Shown: positions 51,379-60,123 of the stretch, piece after piece
Position numbering within the stretch: position 1 is the stretch's first letter
Layout: each line of letters opens with the position of its first letter
NCBI GenBank assembly: GCA_029260755.1
Contig: JAJDCQ010000039.1
Location: forward strand, 80,916-144,915
Length of the DNA: 64,000 nt
Reading direction: 5' to 3'
DNA from: Planctomycetota bacterium
GTDB lineage: Bacteria; Planctomycetota; J058; JAJDCQ01
Notes under the pieces: generated by a model
What the model saw: only the letters and a program-made list of their open reading frames with translations
What the model was told of the DNA's origin: nothing
The model's database searches: none
Program-made: the position numbers and the translations under genes

Positions 51379-53172
51379 TCAGCGCTTCCGCTGCATCGTG
51401 AGGAGCCGCGTCTCCTCGTCGTAGGTGATGTCGAGCTCGTCGCCGTAGAGATGGTAGAGGACGACGTAGCGATAGATGTAGGTCTCGAACACCACCGGAT
51501 CCCCCGCGTCGAGGGTCGACTGGTGCCACGCGACGATCGCGTGGTCGAACCGCCCGTTCTTCCGGAGCGAGAAGCGGAGCGGCGCGAGGACGTAGACGGC
51601 CGCGACGACGAAGAGGACGCCCGCGATCGCGCGGCGACGGCCCCGCTGCGGGTCCTCGGCGCGCGCGGCGACCGCGCCCAGCCCGATCACCGTCGCGGCG
51701 ACGGCGACCGCGGCCGCCGGGAGGAGCCAGGCGGGGAGCGCCGATCCCTGCGCCGCCAGCAGCGTCGCGACGGTGACCGCGTACGGGATCGCGACGAGCG
51801 CGGCGGCGACGATCAATCGCCACGGCGTCCGGAGCGGGTCCTCGGCGGGCGCGCTCCGCGCCGCGCGGAAGACCAGGATGAAGAAGAGGACGCCCAGCCC
51901 CATGGCGGGCCCGCGTGCCCAGCCGAGGGGGACGTTCGCGGCGGCGTCGGCGTAGGCGTTGAACTGGAACGCGTTCGGCAGCAGGAACAGAGACGCCGAC
52001 GCCATCGCCGCGACGAGGCCGGTGAGCCACGGCCGCTCCCGGCCGGCGATCATGTCGTCGAGGAGCCAGCCGACCAGCAGGGCCAGCGGGAAGTAGATCG
52101 AGGCGGTGTACCACCCCCAGACGCCGCGGCTGATCGTGAAGATCGCCATCACGATCACGATCCACGCGGCGGCCAGCGTGGCGGCCGCGCGTCGCTCGGC
52201 GCTCTCGGCGCCCGAGAGGGCCGCCACGCCCGCCTTGGCGAGGGCCGGCCCGAGGAGCAGCGTCCAGGGCAGGCCGTAGATCATGATGTGCTGCCACGGG
52301 TAGAGCAGCTCGCGGCGGCCGGGCTGACGGACGCCCGAGAACACCTCCTCGTCGCCGGTCGCCCGTTTGAGCGCCTGCTGGACGAACATCTGGTCGAGGA
52401 CGACGTCCCCGTTGCGATGGATCGCGATGACGAGCCACGGCACCGTGACGAGGACGGCGGCGCCGACGCTCTGGGCGACCATGGAGAGGGTCGGGCGGGC
52501 GCGGCGGCGCTGGAGCCAGATCCCGACGACCGCGATCGCGAGCGGGATGACGACGATCACCGTCTTGGTGAGGAACGCGAGACCGCAGACGGCGCCGATC
52601 ACGCGGAGCAGCCCGGGACGCCGCGGCAGCTCGAGGGTGCACCAGAAGACGATGGCGATCTGCAGGACGACGAGGGCGTCCATCACGCCGCTCCGGTAGA
52701 CGTGGAGCTGGAGGTGGTCGTAGACGAGGAAGAACGAGACCGCCGCCAGGCGGGCGGCGCCGAGGCCGAACCGGTCCCTCGTGAGCCTGGAGAGGGCGAG
52801 GATGAGCACGAGCATCGCCAGCCCGGGGACGACCCGCATCGCGAAGCGCGGCGTCGGCATCGACGCGAGGAACGGGAGGCTGGTCCAGTAGTAGAGGGGC
52901 GGCTTGATGAAGTCGGGCGACGGGCCGAACCGGGGCGTCACCCAGTCGCCGCTCTCGACCATCGTCTCGGCGATCTCGGCGTACCAGCACTCATCGACGA
53001 GGCCGAACGAGCGGTTGGCATCCCAGAAGATGTAGACCGCCGCGACGAGGAGGAGCGCGATCAGGACGGGGTCGCGCCGCGCGCCGGCCGGCTGGCCCGC
53101 CGGCGCGGACGTCTGCTCCGCCGGTCGTTCGGTCGTCTGCTCGGGTGCTTGCTCGGGCGACGCGGGCTCCAT
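51379..53172 (-). CDS. ArnT/PMT-like membrane glycosyltransferase
   Basis: A 597-residue multi-spanning membrane protein. The N-terminus has a polar Glu/Pro/Thr leader, then a first helix (PVLIALLLVAAVYIFWD) and the loop with the acidic motif DECWYAEIAETMVES followed by FIKPPLYYW. That arrangement is typical of GT39/GT83 enzymes, which transfer sugars from polyprenyl-phosphate donors to lipid A or proteins in the periplasm. About a dozen helices follow, then a C-terminal soluble domain. The ATG overlaps the HDAC stop (TGATG), so the two are translationally coupled. Substrate unknown. Confidence 0.85.
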   Translation of the reverse strand: MEPASPEQAPEQTTERPAEQTSAPAGQPAGARRDPVLIALLLVAAVYIFWDANRSFGLVDECWYAEIAETMVESGDWVTPRFGPSPDFIKPPLYYWTSLPFLASMPTPRFAMRVVPGLAMLVLILALSRLTRDRFGLGAARLAAVSFFLVYDHLQLHVYRSGVMDALVVLQIAIVFWCTLELPRRPGLLRVIGAVCGLAFLTKTVIVVIPLAIAVVGIWLQRRRARPTLSMVAQSVGAAVLVTVPWLVIAIHRNGDVVLDQMFVQQALKRATGDEEVFSGVRQPGRRELLYPWQHIMIYGLPWTLLLGPALAKAGVAALSGAESAERRAAATLAAAWIVIVMAIFTISRGVWGWYTASIYFPLALLVGWLLDDMIAGRERPWLTGLVAAMASASLFLLPNAFQFNAYADAAANVPLGWARGPAMGLGVLFFILVFRAARSAPAEDPLRTPWRLIVAAALVAIPYAVTVATLLAAQGSALPAWLLPAAAVAVAATVIGLGAVAARAEDPQRGRRRAIAGVLFVVAAVYVLAPLRFSLRKNGRFDHAIVAWHQSTLDAGDPVVFETYIYRYVVLYHLYGDELDITYDEETRLLTMQRKR

Positions 53173-54149
53173 CAGGCCCCGCCCGCCGACCCGTCGCCGT
53201 CGAGGGCCTCGAGATGGGCGAGGACGCTCTCGCCGAGCGCATCGAGGTCGTAGCCCCCCTCGAGGATCGAGACGATCCGGCCGCCCGCGTGGGTCTCGGC
53301 GAGCTGCACCAGCCGCCGCGTGACGTGGCCGTAGTCCTCCGCCTCGACGGCCAGGCCGCCGATCGGGTCGGCCCGGTGGGCGTCGAACCCCGCCGAGATG
53401 AGGACGGCCTGCGGGCGCCAGCGGTCGAGGGCGTCGACGATCCGATCGACCGCGGCGCGGAACGGACCGCCGGCGGCCCCCTCGTGGAGCGGCAGGTTGA
53501 GGGTCGTCCCGAGGCCCTCGCCCTCGCCCGTCTCGTCGGCGCCGCCGGTCCCGGGGTAGAAGGGCCATCGATGGAGCGAGGCGTAGAAGACCCGCGGGTC
53601 GTCGTAGAAGGCCTCCTGGGTGCCGTTGCCGTGATGGACGTCGAAGTCGACGACCGCGACCCGGTCGAGGCCGTGGCGCTCGAGCAGCGACGCGGCCGCG
53701 ATCGCGACGTTGTTGAGGAGGCAGAAGCCCATCCCGTGGGCGGGCCGGGCGTGGTGACCGGGCGGGCGGACGAGGGCGAACGCGCGGCGGCGCGCGTCCT
53801 CATCGGGGACGATGGCCGAGGCCGCCGCGACCGCCGCGCCCGCGGCGAGGAGGGCCGCGTCGACCGACCGCGGCGAGACGGCCGTGTCGGGATCGAGCCA
53901 GCCGCCGCCGCGCGCGGCGGCGTCCCGGAGCACCTCGACGTAGCGGGGCGGGTGAAGCCGGGCGACGTCGTCGAGCGTCGCGGCGGTCGGGGCGACGAAC
54001 CGGTGGGGGCCGTCCGTCGCCTCGGGGAGCGCGTCGGCCCGGTCGATCCCGAGGGCGTCGAGGATGGCGACGAGGCGCTCGGGTCTCTCGGGGTGCCCCC
54101 GACCGGTGTCGTGCTCGAGGAAGACCGGATCGTAGTAGATGACGGCCAT
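53172..54149 (-). CDS. Histone deacetylase family protein (class II/AcuC-like)
   Basis: A 325-residue zinc-dependent deacetylase. ATG 54149 is chosen for its GGAGGGG site; an upstream GTG-like leader adds nine residues without signal. Motifs: HPERPERL, RPPGHHA, GFCLLNNVAIAA, VVDFDVHHGNGT (zinc/active-site His and Asp), ISAGFDAHRADPIGGL, EGGYDLDAL. Bacterial members deacetylate small molecules (polyamines, acetoin pathway) or lysines of proteins. It is in an operon with the glycosyltransferase. The gene has a divergent promoter region facing lpxA. Confidence 0.95.
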   Translation of the reverse strand: MAVIYYDPVFLEHDTGRGHPERPERLVAILDALGIDRADALPEATDGPHRFVAPTAATLDDVARLHPPRYVEVLRDAAARGGGWLDPDTAVSPRSVDAALLAAGAAVAAASAIVPDEDARRRAFALVRPPGHHARPAHGMGFCLLNNVAIAAASLLERHGLDRVAVVDFDVHHGNGTQEAFYDDPRVFYASLHRWPFYPGTGGADETGEGEGLGTTLNLPLHEGAAGGPFRAAVDRIVDALDRWRPQAVLISAGFDAHRADPIGGLAVEAEDYGHVTRRLVQLAETHAGGRIVSILEGGYDLDALGESVLAHLEALDGDGSAGGA

Positions 54150-54228
54150 CGCGGCTTCCCCTCCCGGGATCGTCAAAGCGCTGGGCCGGCGGCACCTGCG
54201 GCGTCGGACGCGCCCCCGGGACGCACGA

Positions 54229-54257
54229 TTGCCGAATCCTCGACGCCCCTATATCAT
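54229..54257 (+). promoter_or_regulatory. Predicted sigma70-type promoter of lpxA
   Basis: TTGCCG at 54229-54234 and TATCAT at 54252-54257 with a 17-base spacer. Transcription would start around 54264, only a few bases before the ATG at 54269, so the message may be nearly leaderless; no ribosome site is visible, which agrees. Confidence 0.5.
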
Positions 54258-54268
54258 TCATCACCATC

Positions 54269-55069
54269 ATGCCCACCATCCACCCGACCGCGGTGGTCCA
54301 CGATCGGGCCGAGCTCGCCGACGACGTCGTCGTGGGGCCGTTCTGCATCGTCGGCGAGCACGTCAAGATCGGCTCGGGGACCGAGCTGCGCAGCCACGTC
54401 GTGGTCGAAGGCCACACCACGATCGGCGAGCGGAACCAGATCTATCAGTTCACCTCGATCGGTCAGGAGCCACAAGACAAGAAGTACAAGGGCGAGGAGT
54501 CCTACGTCCAGATCGGTAACGAGAACATCATCCGCGAGAGCGTGACGATCCAGATCGGGACCGAGGGCGGCGGGCTCTGGACCAAGATCGGCGACCGGAA
54601 CCTCTTCATGACGTGCAGCCACGTCGGCCACGACTCGATCATCGGCGACGGCTGCATCCTGGCGAACTGCGTCCCGCTCGCCGGCCACGTCATCCTCGAG
54701 GACTTCGTGATCCTGGGCGGCCTCTCCGCGGTCCACCAGTTCGTCCGGATCGGCAGCCACTCGATGGCCGCCGCCGGGTCGATGGTGACGATGGACGTGC
54801 CGCCCTACTGCTACGCCCACGGCAACCACGCCCGGCTCCGCGGGATCAACTCGATCGGCCTCACCCGGCGCGGCTTCGACCAGGCGCAGGTCCGCGAGGT
54901 GCGGCGCTGCTACCAGATGGTCTTCCGCAAGGGCATGCGGTTCGAGGACGCCGTCGCCAGGGCGCGCGCCCACTTCGGCGACACCCCGCCCGACGCCGTC
55001 GTCCCGTTCCTCGCCTTCCTCGAAGGCGAGAGCCAGCGCGGCGTCTCCCCGGCGGGCCGCGAAGGCTAG
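54269..55069 (+). CDS. lpxA: Acyl-ACP--UDP-N-acetylglucosamine O-acyltransferase
   Basis: Catalyses the first step of lipid A synthesis, transferring a hydroxyacyl chain from ACP to UDP-GlcNAc in the cytoplasm. At 266 residues it matches the family (262 in E. coli). Left-handed beta-helix hexapeptides run throughout (IHPTAVVHDRAELADDVVVG, IGDGCILANC). The catalytic histidine is H121 in SHVGHDSIIG, equivalent to H125 of E. coli. The segment RESVTIQIGTEGGG corresponds to RESVTIHRGT in E. coli. The finding implies an LPS-type outer membrane. It sits alone of the lpx genes and precedes the four-domain lipid enzyme by 107 bp. Confidence 0.95.
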   Translation: MPTIHPTAVVHDRAELADDVVVGPFCIVGEHVKIGSGTELRSHVVVEGHTTIGERNQIYQFTSIGQEPQDKKYKGEESYVQIGNENIIRESVTIQIGTEGGGLWTKIGDRNLFMTCSHVGHDSIIGDGCILANCVPLAGHVILEDFVILGGLSAVHQFVRIGSHSMAAAGSMVTMDVPPYCYAHGNHARLRGINSIGLTRRGFDQAQVREVRRCYQMVFRKGMRFEDAVARARAHFGDTPPDAVVPFLAFLEGESQRGVSPAGREG

Positions 55070-55092
55070 CTCCATCTATAGTCCTCAACATC

Positions 55093-55121
55093 TTGCTCCT
55101 CCGCCGCCCGGTCCCTAGACT
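55093..55121 (+). promoter_or_regulatory. Possible promoter of the four-domain lipid enzyme
   Basis: TTGCTC at 55093-55098 and TAGACT at 55116-55121 with a 17-base spacer, in the 107-bp gap after lpxA. The match is modest and the gene may instead be read from lpxA. Confidence 0.35.
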
Positions 55122-55176
55122 GGGCCGCTTCGTCTCGCTTCGCTTCGAAACCCCAGACACTTGGGACAGATCCACG

Positions 55177-58100
55177 ATGACGTTCGAGCAGTCCTTCCCC
55201 TCGGTCCGCGAGTCGCTCTCCGGCAAGCACCTCCTCCTCACCGGCGGCACCGGGTTCCTCGGCAAGGCGATCCTCGCCTTGCTCTTCGATCGCGATCCGG
55301 GCCTCGCCAAGATCACCCTGCCGATCCGTCCCCCCTCGGGCGGCGGCTCGGCGACCGATCGGTTCCTCCGCGAGGTCGCCGCGAGCGACTGCTTCGAGCC
55401 GATCCGGCGCAAGCACGGGAGCAACTTCCGGCGCTTCCTCGCCGACCGGGTGAGCGTGGTCGAGGGCGACGTCAGCACGGCCGGCTTCGGTCTCCCCGAT
55501 GACGAGGCGGCGGCCCTCGGCGAGAGCGTGGACGCGGTCATCCACTGCGCCGGCCTCGTCGACTTCCTCCCCCCGCTCGACCGCTCACTCAAGATCAACG
55601 TCGAGGGCACCCGCCACGTTCTGAACCTCGTCCGTCCCTACGGCCGGGCCGCGTTCATCCACGTCTCGACCTGCTACGTCGCCGGCGAGCGCGAGGGCCA
55701 GATCGACGAGGAGCTCGACCCGGGCGACTTCCCGCGCCGCGAGCACAGCGGCTACGAGGGCTTCGACGCCGAGGGCGAGCTCGTTCGCGCCGCCGAGCTG
55801 ATGGACCGCCTCCGCCGCGATGCCGACGACCCGGCCGCCCTCGCCGAGGTCTGGGAGGAGGCCCGCGGGAGCAAGCACCGGGCGCGCCGCTTCACCCAGG
55901 AGCGGATCAAGTGGCGCAGCCGCGAGCTAGGCGTCGAGCGGGCCGCCCGCTGGGGCTGGCCGAACACCTACACCTACGGCAAGTCGATCGCCGAGCGCCT
56001 CGTCCTCGCCGCGCGGAGGGACCTCCCGCGCACCACGATCGTCCGCCCGGCCGTCATCGAGAGCTCGATGACGTTCCCCGCGCCCGGGTGGAACCAGGGC
56101 GGCAACACGAGCGCTCCGCTCGTCTTCCTCGCCGGTCAGGGCCACCGTCTCTGGCCCGTCGCGGAGGGCCACATCCTCGACGTGATCCCGGTCGACTACG
56201 CCGCCGCCGCGACGATCGCCATCACCGCGCGCGCCGCCGTCGCCGAGGTCCCGTCGGTCTACCACATCGGCAGCAGCCACGAGAATCCGTTCTACACCCG
56301 GCGCGTCGTCGAGCTCGCCAGCCTCCGCTACCGCCGCGTGAACGACCCGTCCGTCGGGACGTTCCTGCGCGCGAAGCGCCGCCACCTCGAGCCGGTGCCC
56401 GTCTCGACGGCCGACTACGACAAGTGGAGCGCGCCGCTCGCCGCGAGCCTCGTCGGCAAGGTCGCGAAGGCCGCCAAGTGGCTCTCCAGGGCGCCGTTCC
56501 TGCCGCCCCAGATCGAGCCCGGCGCGCGCAGCGCCGTCCAGAGCGTCGAGCGGACCGAGCGCAGCCTCCGCCGCCTCGACGGCGTCATCGGCCAGTACAA
56601 GCCGTTCCTGGCCGGCCCGATCCAGGTCTTCCGGACCGACAACGTCCGCCGCCTCTACGACTCGATGAGCGAGGAGGACCAGCGGGCCTACCCCTACGAC
56701 GTGCGCGAGATCGACTGGCGTCACTACTGGATGGACGTCCACATCCCCGGCCTCGAGCGCCACGCGTTCCCCGAGCTGCGCGCGCGGCTCCGCGCCGAGG
56801 CGGCCTTCCTCGACGTCGGCGGCCCCGACGACGTCCGCCTGCCCGACAGCCTCCTCGAGGTGCTCGACGAGGCGGCCGACCGGAACGGCGACAAGGCCGC
56901 CCTCACCTGGATCCAGGACCCAGAGGATGCCGAGCCCGAGTCGGTCTCGTTCGACGAGTGGCGTCGCCGCGCGATCGCCGTCGGCCGCCGCCTCCGGGAC
57001 GAGGTGAAGGTCGTCGCCGGCGATCGGGTCGCCCTCGTCTCCGAGAACCGTCCCGCCTGGGGCGTCGCCTACTTCGGGATCCTCGCCGCCGACGCGACGA
57101 ACGTCCCGCTCGACAGTCAGCTCGCGGCCCGCGACGTCGCCAGCCTCGTCCGGGTGGCCGGCTGCCGCGCGGTGATCGTCAGCCGGGCCCGCCTCGAGGT
57201 GATCGGAGTCGAGCTCCGACGGCTCCTCGCCGAGCAGGGCAACGGCAACCCGCCGGCGACCGTCATCGAGCTCGACGAGCTGATGGAGCGGGCCGGGCGC
57301 GACGCGCCCGAGCTCTCGCGGAGCGTCCGGCTGCTCGAGAGCACGCCGCAGGGCGAGCCGCCGCCCGCGTCGATCATCTTCACCTCGGGCACGACCGGCG
57401 CGCCCAAGGGCGTCGTCCTCACCCACGGCAACTTCGCGAGCCAGGTGGTGACCCTCGGCGGGCTCTTCCCGGTCTCGAGCGACGACCGGATCCTCGGCGT
57501 CCTGCCGCTCCACCACGCGTTCGAGTTCACGGCCGGGTTCCTCCTGCCGCTCTATCGGTCCGCTCCGGTCACCTACCTCCGCGAGCCGAGCGTCGACGCG
57601 GTCCGCCGCGGCCTCGCCAAGATCAAGCCGACCGCCATGATCGGCGTCCCGGCGCTCTGGGAGGCCTTCTGGCGTCAGGTCGTCCGCGAGGTGCGCGGCC
57701 GCGGCCAGAAGGTGGAGGTCGCCGTCCGGGCCGCCCTGGAAGCCCACCGCGCGCTCCGCAACCGGGCCGGCGTCAACCTCGGCAAGACCCTCTTCGCCCA
57801 GGTCCACGAGGGCTTCGGCGGCTCGCTTCGCTTCGTCGTCAGCGGCGGCGCCGCGATCGGGCGCGAGGTGCTCGAAGGCCTCCAGGCGCTCGGGATCGAC
57901 ATCTACGAGGGCTACGGGCTCACCGAGGCCTCGCCCGTGGTCGCCACGACGCGTCCGGGCGAGAGCGCCCCGGCGGGCTGCGTCGGCCACCCGATCCCCG
58001 AGGTCGAGGTCGCCGTGCGCGACCCCGACGGCGAGGGCGTCGGCGAGATCATCGTCCGGGGACCCGGCGTCATGGCCGGCTACTGGGCCAACGAGGCCGA

Positions 58101-59583
58101 GACCGAGCGGGCGATCGGCGACGGATGGCTGCGCACCGGCGACCTGGGCCGCCTCGACGACGAGGGTCGCCTCTACGTGGTCGGACGGAGCAAGGAGGTG
58201 ATCGTCGACCCGGCCGGCAACACCGTCTACCCCGAGGAGGTCGAGGAGGCGTACGCCGACTGCGTCGACATCGGCGAGATCGCCGTCGCCGCCGTCGAGG
58301 TCGCGCCGCAGAAGGAGGTCGTCGGCTGCCTCGTCGTGCCGCGAGCCGACGGCGACGGCGGGCTCGGCGGAGCGCGCGAGCGGATCCTCGAGCACTTCAA
58401 GGAGGTCGACAAGTCCCTCCCGCGCCCCAAGCGCGTCCAGGTGCTCCGGTTCACCGCGACCGACCTCCCCCGGACCGCGACCCGAAAGGTGAAGCGCGCC
58501 CTGATCAGCCGCCAGCTCGCCGAGATGCTCCGCCCCGAGCTCGACCCGCGCCGCGCGCGGAGCAGCGCCGGGCCCGAGGTGGCCGTCCCCGACAAGATCC
58601 GTCGGGTCGTCGCGCAGGTCGCCGGGATCGACCCGAGCGGCGTCCGGTCGGGCAGCAACCTCGTCGAGGATCTCGGCGTCGACTCGCTCATGATGACCGA
58701 GCTCCTCGTCGGGCTCGAGGCCGAGCTCGGGATGAGCCTGCCCGACAACCTCGACGGCGCGCAGACGGTCGGCGACCTCGTCACCCTCACCGCCGGCAGC
58801 GACGGCGGCCCCGCGATCCTCGTCGCGACCGACGACCGCCCCGACGACGCCGGCGCGCCGGTCATGCTGCCGGGGCCGATCCGCGCGATCGGGCGGCGCG
58901 TCGTCGCGGCGAGCCGCGAGGTGGCCTACAGCACGCTCCTCGACGTGAAGGTGGCGGGCCGCGGCAACATCCCCCGCCACACCAACGTGATCGTCGCGGC
59001 GAACCACGCGAGTCACATCGACATCGGCCTCGTGAAGACGGCCGTCGGCGACGTCGCCGACGGCATGCTCTCGCTCGGCGCGAAGGACTACTTCTTCGGC
59101 GGGCGGTGGAGCCGCGCCTACTTCGACAACTTCACCGACGTGATCCCGTTCGACCGGGCCGAGGGCGTCCGCGAGAGCCTCGAGAAGAGCGTCGGGTTCG
59201 TCCGCGGCGGGCAGTCGATCGTGATCTTCCCCGAGGGCACCCGCAGCCCGACCGGACGGATGCAGCGGTTCCGGCCCGGGCTCGGTTACCTGGTCATGCA
59301 CGGGCGGACCGGCGTCCTGCCGCTCTACCTCCACGGGACGCACGCCGCCCTGCCCAAGGGCGCGACCTTCCTGCGCGGCCGCGACGTCGAGGCGCGGATC
59401 GGACCGTTCCTGTCGCACGACCGGCTCGTCAGCGCGACCGAAGGGCTGGCGCGGCGCGAGGTCTACCGGGTGATCACCGACCTCGTCTTCGAGGCGGTCG
59501 CCGCGCTCCGCGACGGGCGTCGCTTCGACCTCGACGAGGCGCGCGAGCGGGTGCTCAGCCCGACCGAGACGGTCGAGCGGTAG
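55177..59583 (+). CDS. Four-domain lipid enzyme: fatty-acyl reductase, acyl-AMP ligase, ACP, PlsC acyltransferase (ElbD-like)
   Basis: A 1468-residue cytosolic or membrane-associated enzyme. Residues 1-440: fatty-acyl-CoA-reductase-like domain with NAD(P) motif LTGGTGFLGKA, YTYGK catalytic pair at about 265, and FPAPGWNQGGNTSAPL. About 560-1110: AMP-dependent ligase (FTSGTTGAPKGVVLTHGN, YGLTEASP, GDLGRLDDEGRLYV). About 1150-1210: acyl carrier domain with the attachment serine near 1169 (EDLGVDSLMM). About 1240-1450: PlsC-type acyltransferase with NHASHID and FPEGTRSPTG. All four active sites look intact. As I recall it, this order occurs in the myxobacterial ether-lipid protein ElbD; so a role in ether lipid or alkyl/acyl phospholipid synthesis is likely but inferred. 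ATG 55177 chosen as first start clear of lpxA. Confidence 0.9.
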   Translation: MTFEQSFPSVRESLSGKHLLLTGGTGFLGKAILALLFDRDPGLAKITLPIRPPSGGGSATDRFLREVAASDCFEPIRRKHGSNFRRFLADRVSVVEGDVSTAGFGLPDDEAAALGESVDAVIHCAGLVDFLPPLDRSLKINVEGTRHVLNLVRPYGRAAFIHVSTCYVAGEREGQIDEELDPGDFPRREHSGYEGFDAEGELVRAAELMDRLRRDADDPAALAEVWEEARGSKHRARRFTQERIKWRSRELGVERAARWGWPNTYTYGKSIAERLVLAARRDLPRTTIVRPAVIESSMTFPAPGWNQGGNTSAPLVFLAGQGHRLWPVAEGHILDVIPVDYAAAATIAITARAAVAEVPSVYHIGSSHENPFYTRRVVELASLRYRRVNDPSVGTFLRAKRRHLEPVPVSTADYDKWSAPLAASLVGKVAKAAKWLSRAPFLPPQIEPGARSAVQSVERTERSLRRLDGVIGQYKPFLAGPIQVFRTDNVRRLYDSMSEEDQRAYPYDVREIDWRHYWMDVHIPGLERHAFPELRARLRAEAAFLDVGGPDDVRLPDSLLEVLDEAADRNGDKAALTWIQDPEDAEPESVSFDEWRRRAIAVGRRLRDEVKVVAGDRVALVSENRPAWGVAYFGILAADATNVPLDSQLAARDVASLVRVAGCRAVIVSRARLEVIGVELRRLLAEQGNGNPPATVIELDELMERAGRDAPELSRSVRLLESTPQGEPPPASIIFTSGTTGAPKGVVLTHGNFASQVVTLGGLFPVSSDDRILGVLPLHHAFEFTAGFLLPLYRSAPVTYLREPSVDAVRRGLAKIKPTAMIGVPALWEAFWRQVVREVRGRGQKVEVAVRAALEAHRALRNRAGVNLGKTLFAQVHEGFGGSLRFVVSGGAAIGREVLEGLQALGIDIYEGYGLTEASPVVATTRPGESAPAGCVGHPIPEVEVAVRDPDGEGVGEIIVRGPGVMAGYWANEAETERAIGDGWLRTGDLGRLDDEGRLYVVGRSKEVIVDPAGNTVYPEEVEEAYADCVDIGEIAVAAVEVAPQKEVVGCLVVPRADGDGGLGGARERILEHFKEVDKSLPRPKRVQVLRFTATDLPRTATRKVKRALISRQLAEMLRPELDPRRARSSAGPEVAVPDKIRRVVAQVAGIDPSGVRSGSNLVEDLGVDSLMMTELLVGLEAELGMSLPDNLDGAQTVGDLVTLTAGSDGGPAILVATDDRPDDAGAPVMLPGPIRAIGRRVVAASREVAYSTLLDVKVAGRGNIPRHTNVIVAANHASHIDIGLVKTAVGDVADGMLSLGAKDYFFGGRWSRAYFDNFTDVIPFDRAEGVRESLEKSVGFVRGGQSIVIFPEGTRSPTGRMQRFRPGLGYLVMHGRTGVLPLYLHGTHAALPKGATFLRGRDVEARIGPFLSHDRLVSATEGLARREVYRVITDLVFEAVAALRDGRRFDLDEARERVLSPTETVER

Positions 59584-59616
59584 AGAGCGAGCGGTCGAGC
59601 GGCGAGCGCGGACGGC

Positions 59617-60123
59617 TCAGCGCTCGAGGGTGAACGCCCGCTCCTCCCACCCGCGCTCGAGGATCGTCCCGTCCTCGTCGACGTCGGCCCACTCGACCCG
59701 GCCGGCGATCGCGCCGCCGGGCTGCGCGGTGAGCTCCCAGCGCGTGACGAGCGGATGGTCGGGGTCCTCGACCAGAACGAGGCGCGCGCTGCCCTCGAGC
59801 GTGACCGTCGCTCCCTCGGACCGACGGGTGAGCTCGAACGTGTAGCTCTCGAACCCACGTTCGTCCGCGCCGAGCAGCCGCCCGGTCACGGTCTCGCCAT
59901 CGTCCTCGACCTCGTAGACGAGCGGGTCGCCCTCTCCGTCTTGGAGCTCCCGGGTCCAGCGGCCGGCGAGCGAGCCCGCGGCGCTCGCCGCGGGAGCGGC
60001 GGGAGCGGCGGGAGCGTCCGGGGAAGCGGCCGAGCCACCCCCGCCCGGGCAGCCGGGCGACGCGATGAGGATGATGACGAGGCTCAGGCCGAACGCCAGA
60101 ACGCGACCCGCGCGCGTCGTCAT
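59617..60123 (-). CDS. Predicted lipoprotein, unknown function
   Basis: A 168-residue exported protein: signal peptide with lipobox SPGC, an Ala/Pro-rich linker (DAPAAPAAPAASAAG), then a beta-rich domain (LAGRWTRELQDGEGDPLVYEV, VTGRLLGADERGFESYTFEL, RVEWADVDEDG) of the kind that forms a small sandwich or lipocalin-like fold. The ATG overlaps the stop of the SDR gene, so the two are co-translated. It converges with the four-domain lipid enzyme. Confidence 0.72.
   Translation of the reverse strand: MTTRAGRVLAFGLSLVIILIASPGCPGGGGSAASPDAPAAPAAPAASAAGSLAGRWTRELQDGEGDPLVYEVEDDGETVTGRLLGADERGFESYTFELTRRSEGATVTLEGSARLVLVEDPDHPLVTRWELTAQPGGAIAGRVEWADVDEDGTILERGWEERAFTLER

Noticed and set aside
54613..55176. 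Longer start for the four-domain lipid enzyme
   Set aside because: It would overlap most of lpxA in another frame; the FAR domain begins just after the ATG at 55177.
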